Source: Bacillota bacterium
Lineage (GTDB): Bacteria; Bacillota; Clostridia; Lachnospirales; Lachnospiraceae
Direction: 5' to 3'
Length of the DNA: 56,686 nt
Assembly (NCBI GenBank): GCA_023460575.1
Contig: JAEWPQ010000253.1
Span: forward strand, 1-56,686
Positions 41,854 through 51,197 of this stretch are shown here, piece after piece (the stretch's first letter is position 1; each line of letters starts with the position of its first letter). Made by a program: the position numbers and the translations under genes. The notes under the pieces are model-generated. The model made no database searches, had not been told where the DNA came from, and was given only the letters and a program-made list of their open reading frames with translations.

Positions 41854-43579
41854 GGAGGCGAAGCGGGGAGATTATGATGCGGTTGTCCATCTGATTGATC
41901 ACAGCTTCAATACAGAGGATTGTGATGAGGAAGGGAACAGCCTTCTCCACTATGCGGTAGAAGGAAAAAATCAGAAGCTGGTGAAGTATCTTGTGGAGCG
42001 CTGCGGAATGGATCCGACATGGGCCAATCAGTCCTTGTGTACGCCTTATGATCTGGCGGAGGGGACCCCGCTGGAAGAATATTTTAAAGGTGTATGCGGT
42101 TTTTCCCGTGAGGAATGCTACCGCAATCCGGTTTTAAGAGGAATGCACCCGGATCCCAGTATTATACGTGTGGGAGAGGATTACTATATGGTCAATTCCA
42201 GCTTCCTTTTCTTTCCGTGCATTCCCATTTCCCATTCAAGGGATTTAATCCACTGGGAAACCATCGGTTACGGGATCACAGATGAGAAATGGGCAGAGGA
42301 ACATCTTGGAAAGCTGGAAGGCGGACGGGGATTCTGGGCGCCGGACATCAGCTGTCATAACGGAAGATTTTATATCTGTGCAACTCTGCGCAACAATGAT
42401 AATGCGCCTTTTATTCAGACCCAGATAGTTACCAGCTCCCATAATCCTGCAGGTCCCTATGAGACACCGGTCATTCACAATGTACTGGGAATTGATCCAT
42501 CCATTTTTACTGACGATGATGGAAAACGGTATATGCTCATTAACCGGGGTGCCAGAATTATGGAGATTTCAGAGGATGGAAAAGAGCTGCTGTCATTGCC
42601 GGAACTGATCTGGTACGGGCATTCCGGTCATGCGCCGGAGGGACCTCATCTGATAAAAAAGGATGGGTATTATTATTGCTTTCTGGCAGAAGGCGGAACT
42701 GGAAAAGGACATATGATCACGGTTGCCAGATCTGAAAACTTATACGGCCCCTATGAGAACTGTCCGTACAATCCTGTCATGCATCAATGGGATGAAATGG
42801 GTGCTATTCAGTGCTGCGGTCATGGAAAACCGGTTGAGACGCCTGACGGCAGATGGTTTATGGTGTATTTATGCTCACGGTTTATTGACGGGACATGGGG
42901 AATGCTTGGGAGAGAAACCTGTCTCGATGAAATTACCTGGACGGCAGATGGGTGGCCTGTGGTAAACGGAAGAAGAGGACCTTCCTATATGGCGCCCCTT
43001 CCGTTTCCCTATGAGTCAGGAAAGCCCGCTTCCTGCAAAACGGAGGAAGGCTGGCTTTCCCCAAGGATCAGGGACAGCAGCCGGGTCCGGACAGAGAAAG
43101 ACGGAACCCTGTGGATCAGAGGAGACGGACTGGATTTATGCAGCAGAGAGTGCAGCAGCCTTCTTGTTAAATTTCAGCCTGATTTCTGCTTCCACGCAGA
43201 GTTTGAGATGTGGATACCAGAAGAAGAGAAGGAAGAATATACCTCCGATGGGGGTATCACACTTTATTATGATGAAAACACCTACATAAAATTTGGTGTG
43301 ACAAAAAATCAGATATTTGTATCGGAATATGTGGACAATGCCTATGTAAGGACGGAAAGCAAAGAGTATTCCTTTGACGGGCATGTCCTGTTACGGGTTG
43401 AGACAGACGGTCTTAACAGAACCTTTCTATTAAATAATAAAATCCTGTGGCGGTGGACCGATGTGACTTCCATCTGTTCGGAAGGCCTTACAAAAGGAAA
43501 ACGTTTTACAGGAGCAGCTTATGGAGTGTACGTAAATGGCAGCAATCTTTTATGCTGGAGACAGCACGGTAAAATTTAA
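41804..43579 (+). CDS. GH43 glycoside hydrolase with N-terminal ankyrin-like region
   Basis: This 591-residue protein has residues about 1-105 that look like a helical ankyrin-repeat segment (AFEEAKRGDYDAVVHLI, then DEEGNSLLHYAVEGKNQ, KLVKYLVERCGMDP and LCTPYDLAEG). A complete GH43 domain follows: GMHPDPSIIRVGEDYYMV (base), GIDPSIFTDDDGKRYM (pKa modulator) and HAPEGPHLIKKDGYYY (acid), then a C-terminal beta-sandwich. No signal peptide. The start lies inside the previous gene, in another frame, with a GGGG site close upstream. The N-terminal frame is intact and compositionally normal, so the fusion looks real. It may support protein binding or oligomerisation. The likely product is xylose or arabinose. 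Confidence 0.85.
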   Translation: MNLYTSKTEAAAKQAFEEAKRGDYDAVVHLIDHSFNTEDCDEEGNSLLHYAVEGKNQKLVKYLVERCGMDPTWANQSLCTPYDLAEGTPLEEYFKGVCGFSREECYRNPVLRGMHPDPSIIRVGEDYYMVNSSFLFFPCIPISHSRDLIHWETIGYGITDEKWAEEHLGKLEGGRGFWAPDISCHNGRFYICATLRNNDNAPFIQTQIVTSSHNPAGPYETPVIHNVLGIDPSIFTDDDGKRYMLINRGARIMEISEDGKELLSLPELIWYGHSGHAPEGPHLIKKDGYYYCFLAEGGTGKGHMITVARSENLYGPYENCPYNPVMHQWDEMGAIQCCGHGKPVETPDGRWFMVYLCSRFIDGTWGMLGRETCLDEITWTADGWPVVNGRRGPSYMAPLPFPYESGKPASCKTEEGWLSPRIRDSSRVRTEKDGTLWIRGDGLDLCSRECSSLLVKFQPDFCFHAEFEMWIPEEEKEEYTSDGGITLYYDENTYIKFGVTKNQIFVSEYVDNAYVRTESKEYSFDGHVLLRVETDGLNRTFLLNNKILWRWTDVTSICSEGLTKGKRFTGAAYGVYVNGSNLLCWRQHGKI

Positions 43580-44216
43580 TAAAGCCTCCACATACCCTCA
43601 GACGGGGTTATCACAGGCGATGCTTCTTTATCTGGCAGACGGTGTGGAGATGAAAAGCTTTGCCCAGAATGGGAGAAGCACTAAATCTTTTCTGGATGAG
43701 GGGCGTCTGGCTCTCATGGAAAAGGAGATGAGAGAGGGTGATTTTCTCTTTATACAGTTTGGTCACAACGATGAGAAGGATGATCCGGCGCGCCATACAG
43801 ATCCGGATACCACATTTAAAGAAAATCTGATGAAATTCATTCAGGCGGCAAGAGGAAAAGGGGCTTATCCTGTACTTATTACCCCGATTGCCAGAAGGCT
43901 TTTTAATGATCAGGGTAAATTTCTTCCCGGCAGCCATGGAGCTTATCCGGAGGCGGTAAGGCAGATCGGAGAAAAAGCTGGCGTTCCGGTAATCGATTTA
44001 ACAGCTGTTACGGAAGCTTATCTGGAAGCAGTAGGCGACTTAGCTTCGAAAGCGTATTTCATGTGGCCGAAGGACAATACTCATTTAAAGCCGGAGGGAG
44101 CAGTCATCATGGCGGGATTCCTTTGTAAAGAACTGAAAAAACTGGGAAAACCTTATGCAGACCTGTTAGACAATGGGAATGTTCCTGTCGAAAATCAGGG
44201 ACTTGATGTTTCCTAG
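43536..44216 (+). CDS. rhamnogalacturonan acetylesterase-like SGNH hydrolase
   Basis: This 226-residue cytoplasmic SGNH/GDSL esterase of the CE12 type has the nucleophile in YAGDSTV (block I), Gly in NGRSTKSF (block II), Asn in FIQFGHNDEKD (block III), and DNTHLKPEGA carrying the catalytic Asp and His (block V). B. subtilis YesT and YesY are relatives that remove acetyl groups from rhamnogalacturonan. The start overlaps the end of the GH43 gene by 44 bases. It probably deacetylates imported oligosaccharides so that glycosidases can act. Acetyl-xylan is an alternative substrate. Confidence 0.9.
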   Translation: MAAIFYAGDSTVKFNKASTYPQTGLSQAMLLYLADGVEMKSFAQNGRSTKSFLDEGRLALMEKEMREGDFLFIQFGHNDEKDDPARHTDPDTTFKENLMKFIQAARGKGAYPVLITPIARRLFNDQGKFLPGSHGAYPEAVRQIGEKAGVPVIDLTAVTEAYLEAVGDLASKAYFMWPKDNTHLKPEGAVIMAGFLCKELKKLGKPYADLLDNGNVPVENQGLDVS

Positions 44217-44226
44217 GGAGAAGACA

Positions 44227-46014
44227 ATGGATCAATATGAGAAAATGGAACACCGGTTTGTGGACTGTTATAAGAGGTACGGAAATCGTTCGGTTATGGT
44301 GCTGCTGGGATTTTATAAGGGGCAGTACCATAAGTTTCTGCTTTCCACCTTCTTTTTTGTTATTAAACACGCCCCCAGTCTCTTTGCTGCGCTGCTGACT
44401 GCCAATGTGATCAACGGAGCCATAGCAGGAGGAGACAAGGGAAAGCATGCAATACTTTTAAACGTGGCAGTCTGGCTGGGGCTTTTGGCTGTTCATCTTC
44501 CGGCAAACTGGCTTCATAACAAATACAAAAACCAGGTAATACGTAAAACGGAGGCCGGGTTAAGGGGCGCTCTGGTCAGGAAGCTTCAGGAACTGTCCAT
44601 TCCCTATCACACGGAGATTCAGTCAGGCAGGCTCCAGTCCAAAATCATACGTGACGTGGAGGCAGTAGAGACTTTATCTTCCCAGCTGTTTGTTAATCTG
44701 ATGAACATTATGATGAATCTGGTTATCACTCTGGGTATTACAGCCGTAAAAAACAGGACCGTGCTTATGTTCTTTCTTCTGGTGGCTCCGGTGACAGCGG
44801 TGACAGTGGTTGCATTCCGCAAACGAATCCACAGCGAAAACAGGGCATTCCGCCGAGAGATGGAGGAGACCAGCGCCCGGGTAATGGAGATGGTGGAGCT
44901 GGTTCCTGTCACAAGAGCCCATGCGCTGGAACAGCAGGAAGTCGATAAAATCAAGGAACAGCTGGAAGAAACTGCAGACAAGGGATACCGGCTGGACATG
45001 GTACAGGCTCATTTTGGGGCAGTCAGCTGGTGCGTATTTCAGGTGTTTCAGGCTCTGTGTCTGGGATTTTCCGGATATATGGCCTGGAAGGGATCCATAA
45101 AGATCGGCGATGTAACCTTTTATCAGGCAAGCTTTACCACGGTGGTCAACCAGTTTACGGGGCTTATTAATCTGCTTCCCATTCTGACAAAGGGACTTGA
45201 ATCGGTTACTTCCATCGGCGAGGTTTTAATTTCCGATGATGTGGAGCATAATGAGGGAAAGAGAGAACTGAAGGAATTAAAGGGCAGGTTCACCTTTCAG
45301 CAGGTTGAGTTTTCCTATAAAGGTTCCAGTGAACGGGTTCTTTCCGGAATTGATCTGGAAGTAAAGGAAGGGGAAACCATCGCGCTGGTTGGAGAATCCG
45401 GCTCTGGAAAGACCACCATATTGAATCTGCTGATTGGTTTTATCATACCTGGCAGCGGCAGCCTTTTCATCGACGGAACCGATATGAGTGACATTAATTT
45501 AAGAAGTTACCGGAAATTTATCTCGGTAGTTCCCCAGACTCCGGTTCTCTTTACAGGTACTGTGAGGGAAAATATTACGTATGGACTTTTAAATGTACCG
45601 GATGAAGAGGTGAATCATGCGGTAGAAGCCGCAAACCTAAAATCAGTCATTGCCAGACTTCCGAAAGGGCTGGATACTATGATTGGAGAGCACGGTGCCA
45701 ATTTAAGCGGCGGTCAGAGACAGAGGATTTCCATAGCCAGAGCAATTATCAGAGATCCCCGGGTGATTATACTGGATGAAGCAACCTCTGCACTTGATAC
45801 GATTTCAGAAAGGGAGATTCAGGATGCTCTTGACCGGCTGATTAAAGGAAGAACTACATTTATTGTTGCCCACAGGCTTTCAACGGTAAGAGGAGCAGAC
45901 CGGATAGTGGTTTTAGACCAGGGAAAAATCAGGGAAGAGGGAAGTTATGAGACACTAATGGAGTTAAAAGGGGAATTCTATGAGATGGAGCGGCTTCAGA
46001 TGGCATTAAGATGA
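44227..46014 (+). CDS. ABC transporter, fused permease and ATPase (exporter type)
   Basis: This 595-residue ABC exporter half-transporter has a six-helix transmembrane domain at residues 1-330 and an ATPase domain at about 350-590. The ATPase carries Walker A GESGSGKTT, signature LSGGQRQRISIARAI, Walker B VIILDEATSALD and switch VAHRLST. It probably works as a homodimer. AGGGAGAAGACA precedes the ATG, 10 bases after the esterase stop, so it is in the hydrolase operon. An exporter at the end of a glycan-use operon is unexpected. It could export a sugar, peptide or lipid, or be only transcriptionally linked. Substrate unknown. Confidence 0.88.
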   Translation: MDQYEKMEHRFVDCYKRYGNRSVMVLLGFYKGQYHKFLLSTFFFVIKHAPSLFAALLTANVINGAIAGGDKGKHAILLNVAVWLGLLAVHLPANWLHNKYKNQVIRKTEAGLRGALVRKLQELSIPYHTEIQSGRLQSKIIRDVEAVETLSSQLFVNLMNIMMNLVITLGITAVKNRTVLMFFLLVAPVTAVTVVAFRKRIHSENRAFRREMEETSARVMEMVELVPVTRAHALEQQEVDKIKEQLEETADKGYRLDMVQAHFGAVSWCVFQVFQALCLGFSGYMAWKGSIKIGDVTFYQASFTTVVNQFTGLINLLPILTKGLESVTSIGEVLISDDVEHNEGKRELKELKGRFTFQQVEFSYKGSSERVLSGIDLEVKEGETIALVGESGSGKTTILNLLIGFIIPGSGSLFIDGTDMSDINLRSYRKFISVVPQTPVLFTGTVRENITYGLLNVPDEEVNHAVEAANLKSVIARLPKGLDTMIGEHGANLSGGQRQRISIARAIIRDPRVIILDEATSALDTISEREIQDALDRLIKGRTTFIVAHRLSTVRGADRIVVLDQGKIREEGSYETLMELKGEFYEMERLQMALR

Positions 46015-46022
46015 AAAAACGG

Positions 46023-46068
46023 TTTACATCTTAAACAATCCGGTGTATAATCAAATCTTACATACGTA
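46023..46068 (+). promoter_or_regulatory. PBP operon promoter with candidate BlaI operator
   Basis: TTTACA (46023-46028) and a perfect TATAAT (46046-46051) are 17 bases apart. Seven bases after the -10, TACATACGTA (46059-46068) is a near-palindrome with one mismatch to the BlaI/MecI core TACA-N2-TGTA. The blaI promoter has the same geometry (8-base gap). A repressor bound here would cover the transcription start. Confidence 0.68.
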
Positions 46069-46156
46069 GTAATTTAGCAGTCTGCAGGGAGGTTTAAAAA
46101 GGGGTCCCTGTTCCTTTCATATTATAAATATTACAAGCGTAAGAATAAGGAGAATT

Positions 46157-49015
46157 ATGCGCCGCAGTCATTTATTTAAGAATAAGAGCTTTCCAGACAT
46201 ATCCTTTCAGATTCCCAGATTATTGATATTGGGAATGTTTTTTGGATTTTTATTATCGGCACTGATCGTACGGTTATATCACTTACAGATCATGGAGGGG
46301 GCTGCCAGCCAGGAGGAATTTATCACCTCCATTATGAAGACACAGAGGCTTCCCGGAAACAGAGGGAACATCTATGACAGGAACGGAACGCTGCTGGCTT
46401 CCAACCGTCTTTCCTATAACATCACTCTGGAAGATTCCGGGAATTATAAGAATCAGAAGGAAAAGCAGAAAACATTAAACGGAATTGCCTATCAGCTCAT
46501 TGGTCTTGCAGGAGATGATGATAAGTTAAATGTCAGCCTTCCCATAACGGTGAATGAGGAAGGAAACTATGAATATACAGTGGACGGCTGGAAGCTGAGC
46601 AGGTTTAAGGCAGATTTTTATGGAAAGAGCCAGGTTACGGATTTAACAGAAGAGCAGTCGCAAAAGACAGCTGCAGAAATCATGGAGGATCTTTGCGGAA
46701 AGAAGAAATTCATGATTGATTCATCTTATCCGGAAGAGGAGCAAAAGAAGTACGGGCTGCCTGAGACCATGAGTTCAAGGGAGATCTTACAGGTCGCCAA
46801 CATCCGTTACGGTCTGTCTTTAAATTCTTATCGGAAATACTTACCCTATCTGGTTGCCTCTGATGTATCAGACAAGGCCATGGTAGGTGTGATGGAGCAA
46901 AAGCACAGTCTCCAGGGAGCCGATGTGGAAAACAGCAGCATCCGGGTGTACTATGGCGGAGAAAGCATGTCTTCCATACTTGGATATACAGGCGGAATAT
47001 CAGCTGATGAGCTGGAGGTACTTGGTGAGAACAACGATATTTACTCCAATCAGTCGGTGATCGGCAAAAGCGGGATTGAAAAATCTATGGAGGAATGGCT
47101 TCGGGGACAGGATGGAACCCAGGAATTCTATACCGATGTGGTTGGAAATCCCAAGACAGAACCGGTTATCACCAGCAGTCCGGGCACCGGCAAGGACGTT
47201 TATTTAACGGTGGACAAGGGATTGCAGGATGCGGTATATCAGATGTTAAAACAGCAGATTGCCGGAATCCTTCTGGCCAATATGGTGGAAACCAGGAGGG
47301 CTGAGATGCCAAAAGCTGCAGATGCATCCCAGATCCGCATCGCCTCTGACGAAGTTTACTATGCATTGATACAAAACCATGTTATTGATACGGAACGGTT
47401 AAAAGAAGAGAATGCATCGGATCTGGAAAAAAAGGTATACGGAGATTTTAAGCGGAAAAAGGAAGCAGTGATTAGTCAGCTTTCCGCTGCCTTTGATGCG
47501 TCCGGAGCCGTTTATCAGTCACTTGGTCCGGAGGTGCAGGGATATTTGGATTTCTTGGTCAGTCAGGCGCGGAAAGACCAGTTTCTATTGAACGGAAGCG
47601 GAACCTGGGACTGGAAGGAAAAGAGCCTGAGGCAGTACTTAACTGAATCCATCGCTGCAGGCCAAATGGATCTAAGCCGTCTGGAAAACAATGAAAAGTA
47701 TACGGAGATCCAGGATGCAGAGCGTCTTGCAGAAGAAAAGATGCTGAAGGATATAACGGAAAACCGGGAATTTGAACAGAAAATTTATCAGGCGATGATC
47801 GGGGAAGGAACCTTAAGCGGAAAGGAGACGGAACAGCTTCTTTATGAACAGGGAGTTCTTTCAAAGGATGATCCGGATTATCCTCTTCTGATGAATGGCC
47901 AGTTAAGTGCCTGGCAGTTTATCCGTAAGAAAATCACCAATCTGGAGATCACACCGGCTCAGCTGGCGTTAAATCCATGTTCCGGTTCGGCAGTAGTTGT
48001 AAATCCCCAGAACGGAGAGGTAATTGCCTGTGTCAGCTATCCGGGCTATGATAATAACCGGCTGGCAAACCAGATGGACACTTCCTATTACCAGCAGCTG
48101 GAACAGGATTTATCCCTTCCTCTTTTCAACCGGGCCACCAGCCAGCTGACGGCTCCCGGTTCCACCTTTAAACCGGTTACGGTAATTGCCGGTTTAACGG
48201 AAGGAGTCATTCAGACGGATACCAGCGTTTTATGTACCGGCGCATTTGATAAGGTAGAACCGCCTCTGCGGTGCTGGAAGCGTGCCGGTCACGGGGTGAT
48301 CTCTTCCAGCGCGGATGCACTGAAAAATTCCTGTAATGTATATCTGTCGGAGATCACCTACAGGCTGGGAACGGGGGCAGACGGAAGCTTCTCAGAGGAT
48401 AAGGGACTTGGCAGCTTAATTAAATATGCCCAGCTTCTGGATCTGGACAAAAACACCGGAATTGAGATCGGAGAGGCGAAACCTCATGTGACTGATCAGT
48501 ATGCGATTCCATCCTCTATTGGACAGGGAACCCATAACTATACTACTTCCCAGATTGCCCGCTATACGGCTACTCTGGCAAATCACGGACAAAGCTATCA
48601 GCTGTCCATGATCGGCAAGATTGCAGATGGAGACGGTACAGTGGTGAAATCCTTCGCCCCTTCTTTAAGCAGTACGGTTAACTTACCGGAATTTGTATGG
48701 AATGATGTGGCAAAAGGTATGAACGAGCTGGTAAAATCCAATGCGACCTTAAAAGATATAAAGATAGATGCGGCAGGAAAAACCGGTACGGCAGAGGAGT
48801 CAAAAACAAAACCCAACCATGGTGTGTTTATTGGATATGCGCCTCTTGTCAATCCTCAGATTGCCATAACTGTGAGAATTGCAAACGGATACAGCTCCGG
48901 TAATGTGGTAGGTGTGGGAAAAAATATTTTTAATTATTATTTCCATCTGGAAGATACCGCAAATATTCTGACCGGTACGGCTTCCGGTGTATCCAATAAC
49001 CTTCGTACGGATTAA
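46157..49015 (+). CDS. class B penicillin-binding protein (PBP2/MrdA-like) with large insertion
   Basis: This 952-residue transpeptidase cross-links peptidoglycan during elongation. One N-terminal membrane anchor (about residues 20-45, LLILGMFFGFLLSALIVRLYHLQIM) is followed by the PBP dimerisation domain (GNRGNIYDRNGTLLA). The transpeptidase motifs are STFK near 667, SCN near 723 and KTGT near 873. Between the VYLTVDKGLQ strand (near 347) and GSAVVVNPQNGEV (near 608) is about 230 residues of helical, charged sequence that standard class B PBPs lack. AAGGAG precedes the ATG. It is followed 12 bases later by a second PBP gene, and the operon promoter has a BlaI-like operator. Confidence 0.9.
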   Translation: MRRSHLFKNKSFPDISFQIPRLLILGMFFGFLLSALIVRLYHLQIMEGAASQEEFITSIMKTQRLPGNRGNIYDRNGTLLASNRLSYNITLEDSGNYKNQKEKQKTLNGIAYQLIGLAGDDDKLNVSLPITVNEEGNYEYTVDGWKLSRFKADFYGKSQVTDLTEEQSQKTAAEIMEDLCGKKKFMIDSSYPEEEQKKYGLPETMSSREILQVANIRYGLSLNSYRKYLPYLVASDVSDKAMVGVMEQKHSLQGADVENSSIRVYYGGESMSSILGYTGGISADELEVLGENNDIYSNQSVIGKSGIEKSMEEWLRGQDGTQEFYTDVVGNPKTEPVITSSPGTGKDVYLTVDKGLQDAVYQMLKQQIAGILLANMVETRRAEMPKAADASQIRIASDEVYYALIQNHVIDTERLKEENASDLEKKVYGDFKRKKEAVISQLSAAFDASGAVYQSLGPEVQGYLDFLVSQARKDQFLLNGSGTWDWKEKSLRQYLTESIAAGQMDLSRLENNEKYTEIQDAERLAEEKMLKDITENREFEQKIYQAMIGEGTLSGKETEQLLYEQGVLSKDDPDYPLLMNGQLSAWQFIRKKITNLEITPAQLALNPCSGSAVVVNPQNGEVIACVSYPGYDNNRLANQMDTSYYQQLEQDLSLPLFNRATSQLTAPGSTFKPVTVIAGLTEGVIQTDTSVLCTGAFDKVEPPLRCWKRAGHGVISSSADALKNSCNVYLSEITYRLGTGADGSFSEDKGLGSLIKYAQLLDLDKNTGIEIGEAKPHVTDQYAIPSSIGQGTHNYTTSQIARYTATLANHGQSYQLSMIGKIADGDGTVVKSFAPSLSSTVNLPEFVWNDVAKGMNELVKSNATLKDIKIDAAGKTGTAEESKTKPNHGVFIGYAPLVNPQIAITVRIANGYSSGNVVGVGKNIFNYYFHLEDTANILTGTASGVSNNLRTD

Positions 49016-49027
49016 AGGAGGAATGGA

Positions 49028-51142
49028 ATGAGTCGGAGAATGAAACGATTTGTATTCAGCACTGTCTGCACCTTATTGATACTGGTGACTGGTGTGGCCG
49101 GAGGAATGTTATTTCTCCGGTATGAGAATAAGAAGGATCAGTCAAAAAAGAAGCCGGATGCACTTCTTTCAGATTATATTTCCAGTTTACAAAATGCAGA
49201 TTACGGGACTATGTATGGTATGCTTGACCAGCAGAGCCAGCTAAATATCAGTCTGGAGGATTTTACTGCCAGAAATAAGAACATTTACGAAGGAATTGAA
49301 GCAGAGGATATAAAGGCTGAGATAACAGGCGTTGATCTAAAAGATGAGGAAGCAGCAGTCTCTTATCAGATGAGTTTAAACAGTCTGGCAGGAAAAATCA
49401 GTTTTTCTAATCAGGCAGTTTTTAAAAAAGAGAAGAAAGCCGGCTATAAACTGGAATGGAATGACAGTATGATATTTCCGGAGCTTAATAAAACTGATAA
49501 AGTCAAAGTAGCAACGGACAAGGCGAAAAGAGGAAACATATATGACCGGAACGGTTTTTTGCTGGCTGGAAAGGGAACTGCCTCCTCCGTTGGCCTGGTT
49601 CCGGGGAAAATGAGCCAGGATTCCGGCAAGGATGTGGAAAAGCTGGGAGAACTGCTTTCCGTATCTCCGGAGAACATACAAAAAAAGCTGTCTGCAGGCT
49701 GGGTAAAGGAAGATTCCTTTGTTCCGCTGAAAACCTTAAAAAAGGCAGATGACTTTAAACTTCAGTCGGAACATGCCAGTGAAGAAGACATAAAGAACAA
49801 AGAACTTCAGGACCAGCTTCTGACCATTCCCGGAGTGCTGATTACAGACACAGCCGTACGCTCTTACCCGCTGGGGGAAAAAGGAGCCCATCTGATCGGA
49901 TACGTCCAGAATGTGACGTCTGAGGATTTGGAAAAGCATAAGGGAGAAGATTACTTAACAGACAGCGTCATTGGAAAAAGCGGTATGGAAGGGCTGTATG
50001 AAAAGGAATTAAAGGGAACAAACGGCCGTACCATATCCATTACAGATGCTTCCGGAAATAGTAAGAAAAAGCTTGCGGTAAAACCGAGAACGGACGGATC
50101 GGATATTACACTTACCATTGACAGTGCGCTTCAGAGCACAATTTATGATGCCTTCCAGGAAGATAAAAGCTGCAGCGTAGCTATGAATCCCCATACAGGA
50201 GAGATTCTGGCTCTTGTGAGCACTCCCTCCTACGATGACAATGATTTCATACTGGGAATGCCTGTAGACAAATGGGATTCTTTAAATAGCGATGAACGAA
50301 AACCTCTATATAACCGGTTCCGCCAGAAGTTTGCTCCAGGGTCTTCCTTTAAGCCAATTACTGCTGTAGTTGGACTGGGAAGCGGTGCCATTGATCCCAA
50401 TGAAGATTATGGAAGCACAGGGTTAAGCTGGAGAAAGGATGAGAGCTGGGGGAACTATTACGTAACCACCCTTCATGACAGCAGTCCGCTCAATCTGGAA
50501 AATGCTTTTATATATTCCAATAATATATATTTTGCAAAGGCGGCCTTAAAGATTGGCTATGATGATTTTATGTCAGGGCTTAATAAGCTGGGATTTAACC
50601 AGCCCCTTCCCTTTGAGATTTCCGTGGCCCAGTCCCAGTATTCCAATTCAGACCGGATAGAGTCAGAAGTGCAGCTGGCTGACAGCGGCTATGGCCAGGG
50701 ACAGATGCTTGTGAATCCGATACATCTGGCTGCCCTTTATACAATGTTTGCCAATGAAGGGAATGTGATAAAGCCTGTTCTTAAGCAAGAACAGAATGCC
50801 GCACCGAACGTATGGCTTCAGGGAGCCTGCTCTGCTGAGAATGCCAATCTGGTCCGTGAGGATTTGATTAAGGTTGTCAGCTCGGAGCATGGTACCGGTC
50901 ATGCCATCATGAGATCTGACATTAAGCTTGCTGGAAAGACAGGAACTGCAGAGATCAAGGCTTCCAAAGGGGATACCACAGGCACGGAGCTTGGCTGGTT
51001 TTCAGTATTTACCGCAGATCCGGATACAAAATCACCGCTGCTTCTTATCAGCATGGTGGAGGATGTGAAAAACCGGGGCGGAAGCGGGTATGTAGTGAGG
51101 AAGGATAAACAGATACTTGATTCTTATCTTCCGGTACAGTAG
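49028..51142 (+). CDS. class B penicillin-binding protein with MecA-type N-terminal domain
   Basis: This 704-residue membrane-anchored transpeptidase has a TM near residues 8-30, then an NTF2-like MecA_N domain at about 40-155 (PDALLSDYISSLQNADYGTMYGMLDQQS). A dimerisation domain (AKRGNIYDRNGFLLAGKG) and the transpeptidase domain follow, with SSFK near 438, SNN near 496 and KTGT near 637. The MecA_N arrangement is shared with PBP2a of Staphylococcus and PBP3 of Bacillus, several of which are low-affinity for beta-lactams. Affinity cannot be read from sequence. It ends at a shared terminator opposite blaR1. Linkage to blaR1-blaI and the operator-like site suggest antibiotic-inducible expression. 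Confidence 0.9.
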   Translation: MSRRMKRFVFSTVCTLLILVTGVAGGMLFLRYENKKDQSKKKPDALLSDYISSLQNADYGTMYGMLDQQSQLNISLEDFTARNKNIYEGIEAEDIKAEITGVDLKDEEAAVSYQMSLNSLAGKISFSNQAVFKKEKKAGYKLEWNDSMIFPELNKTDKVKVATDKAKRGNIYDRNGFLLAGKGTASSVGLVPGKMSQDSGKDVEKLGELLSVSPENIQKKLSAGWVKEDSFVPLKTLKKADDFKLQSEHASEEDIKNKELQDQLLTIPGVLITDTAVRSYPLGEKGAHLIGYVQNVTSEDLEKHKGEDYLTDSVIGKSGMEGLYEKELKGTNGRTISITDASGNSKKKLAVKPRTDGSDITLTIDSALQSTIYDAFQEDKSCSVAMNPHTGEILALVSTPSYDDNDFILGMPVDKWDSLNSDERKPLYNRFRQKFAPGSSFKPITAVVGLGSGAIDPNEDYGSTGLSWRKDESWGNYYVTTLHDSSPLNLENAFIYSNNIYFAKAALKIGYDDFMSGLNKLGFNQPLPFEISVAQSQYSNSDRIESEVQLADSGYGQGQMLVNPIHLAALYTMFANEGNVIKPVLKQEQNAAPNVWLQGACSAENANLVREDLIKVVSSEHGTGHAIMRSDIKLAGKTGTAEIKASKGDTTGTELGWFSVFTADPDTKSPLLLISMVEDVKNRGGSGYVVRKDKQILDSYLPVQ

Positions 51143-51150
51143 ATAAAAAG

Positions 51151-51197
51151 ACAGAGCTTAAGGCAGGAGAAATATCTCCTTTCTTAAGCTCTGTTTT
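51151..51197. terminator. bidirectional terminator between PBP and blaR1 genes
   Basis: Perfect 12-base arms (ACAGAGCTTAAG at 51151-51162, complement at 51183-51194) enclose an inner GGAGA/TCTCC stem. A T-run of four follows on the + strand, and after one C five T follow on the minus strand. It serves both convergent operons. Confidence 0.88.
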
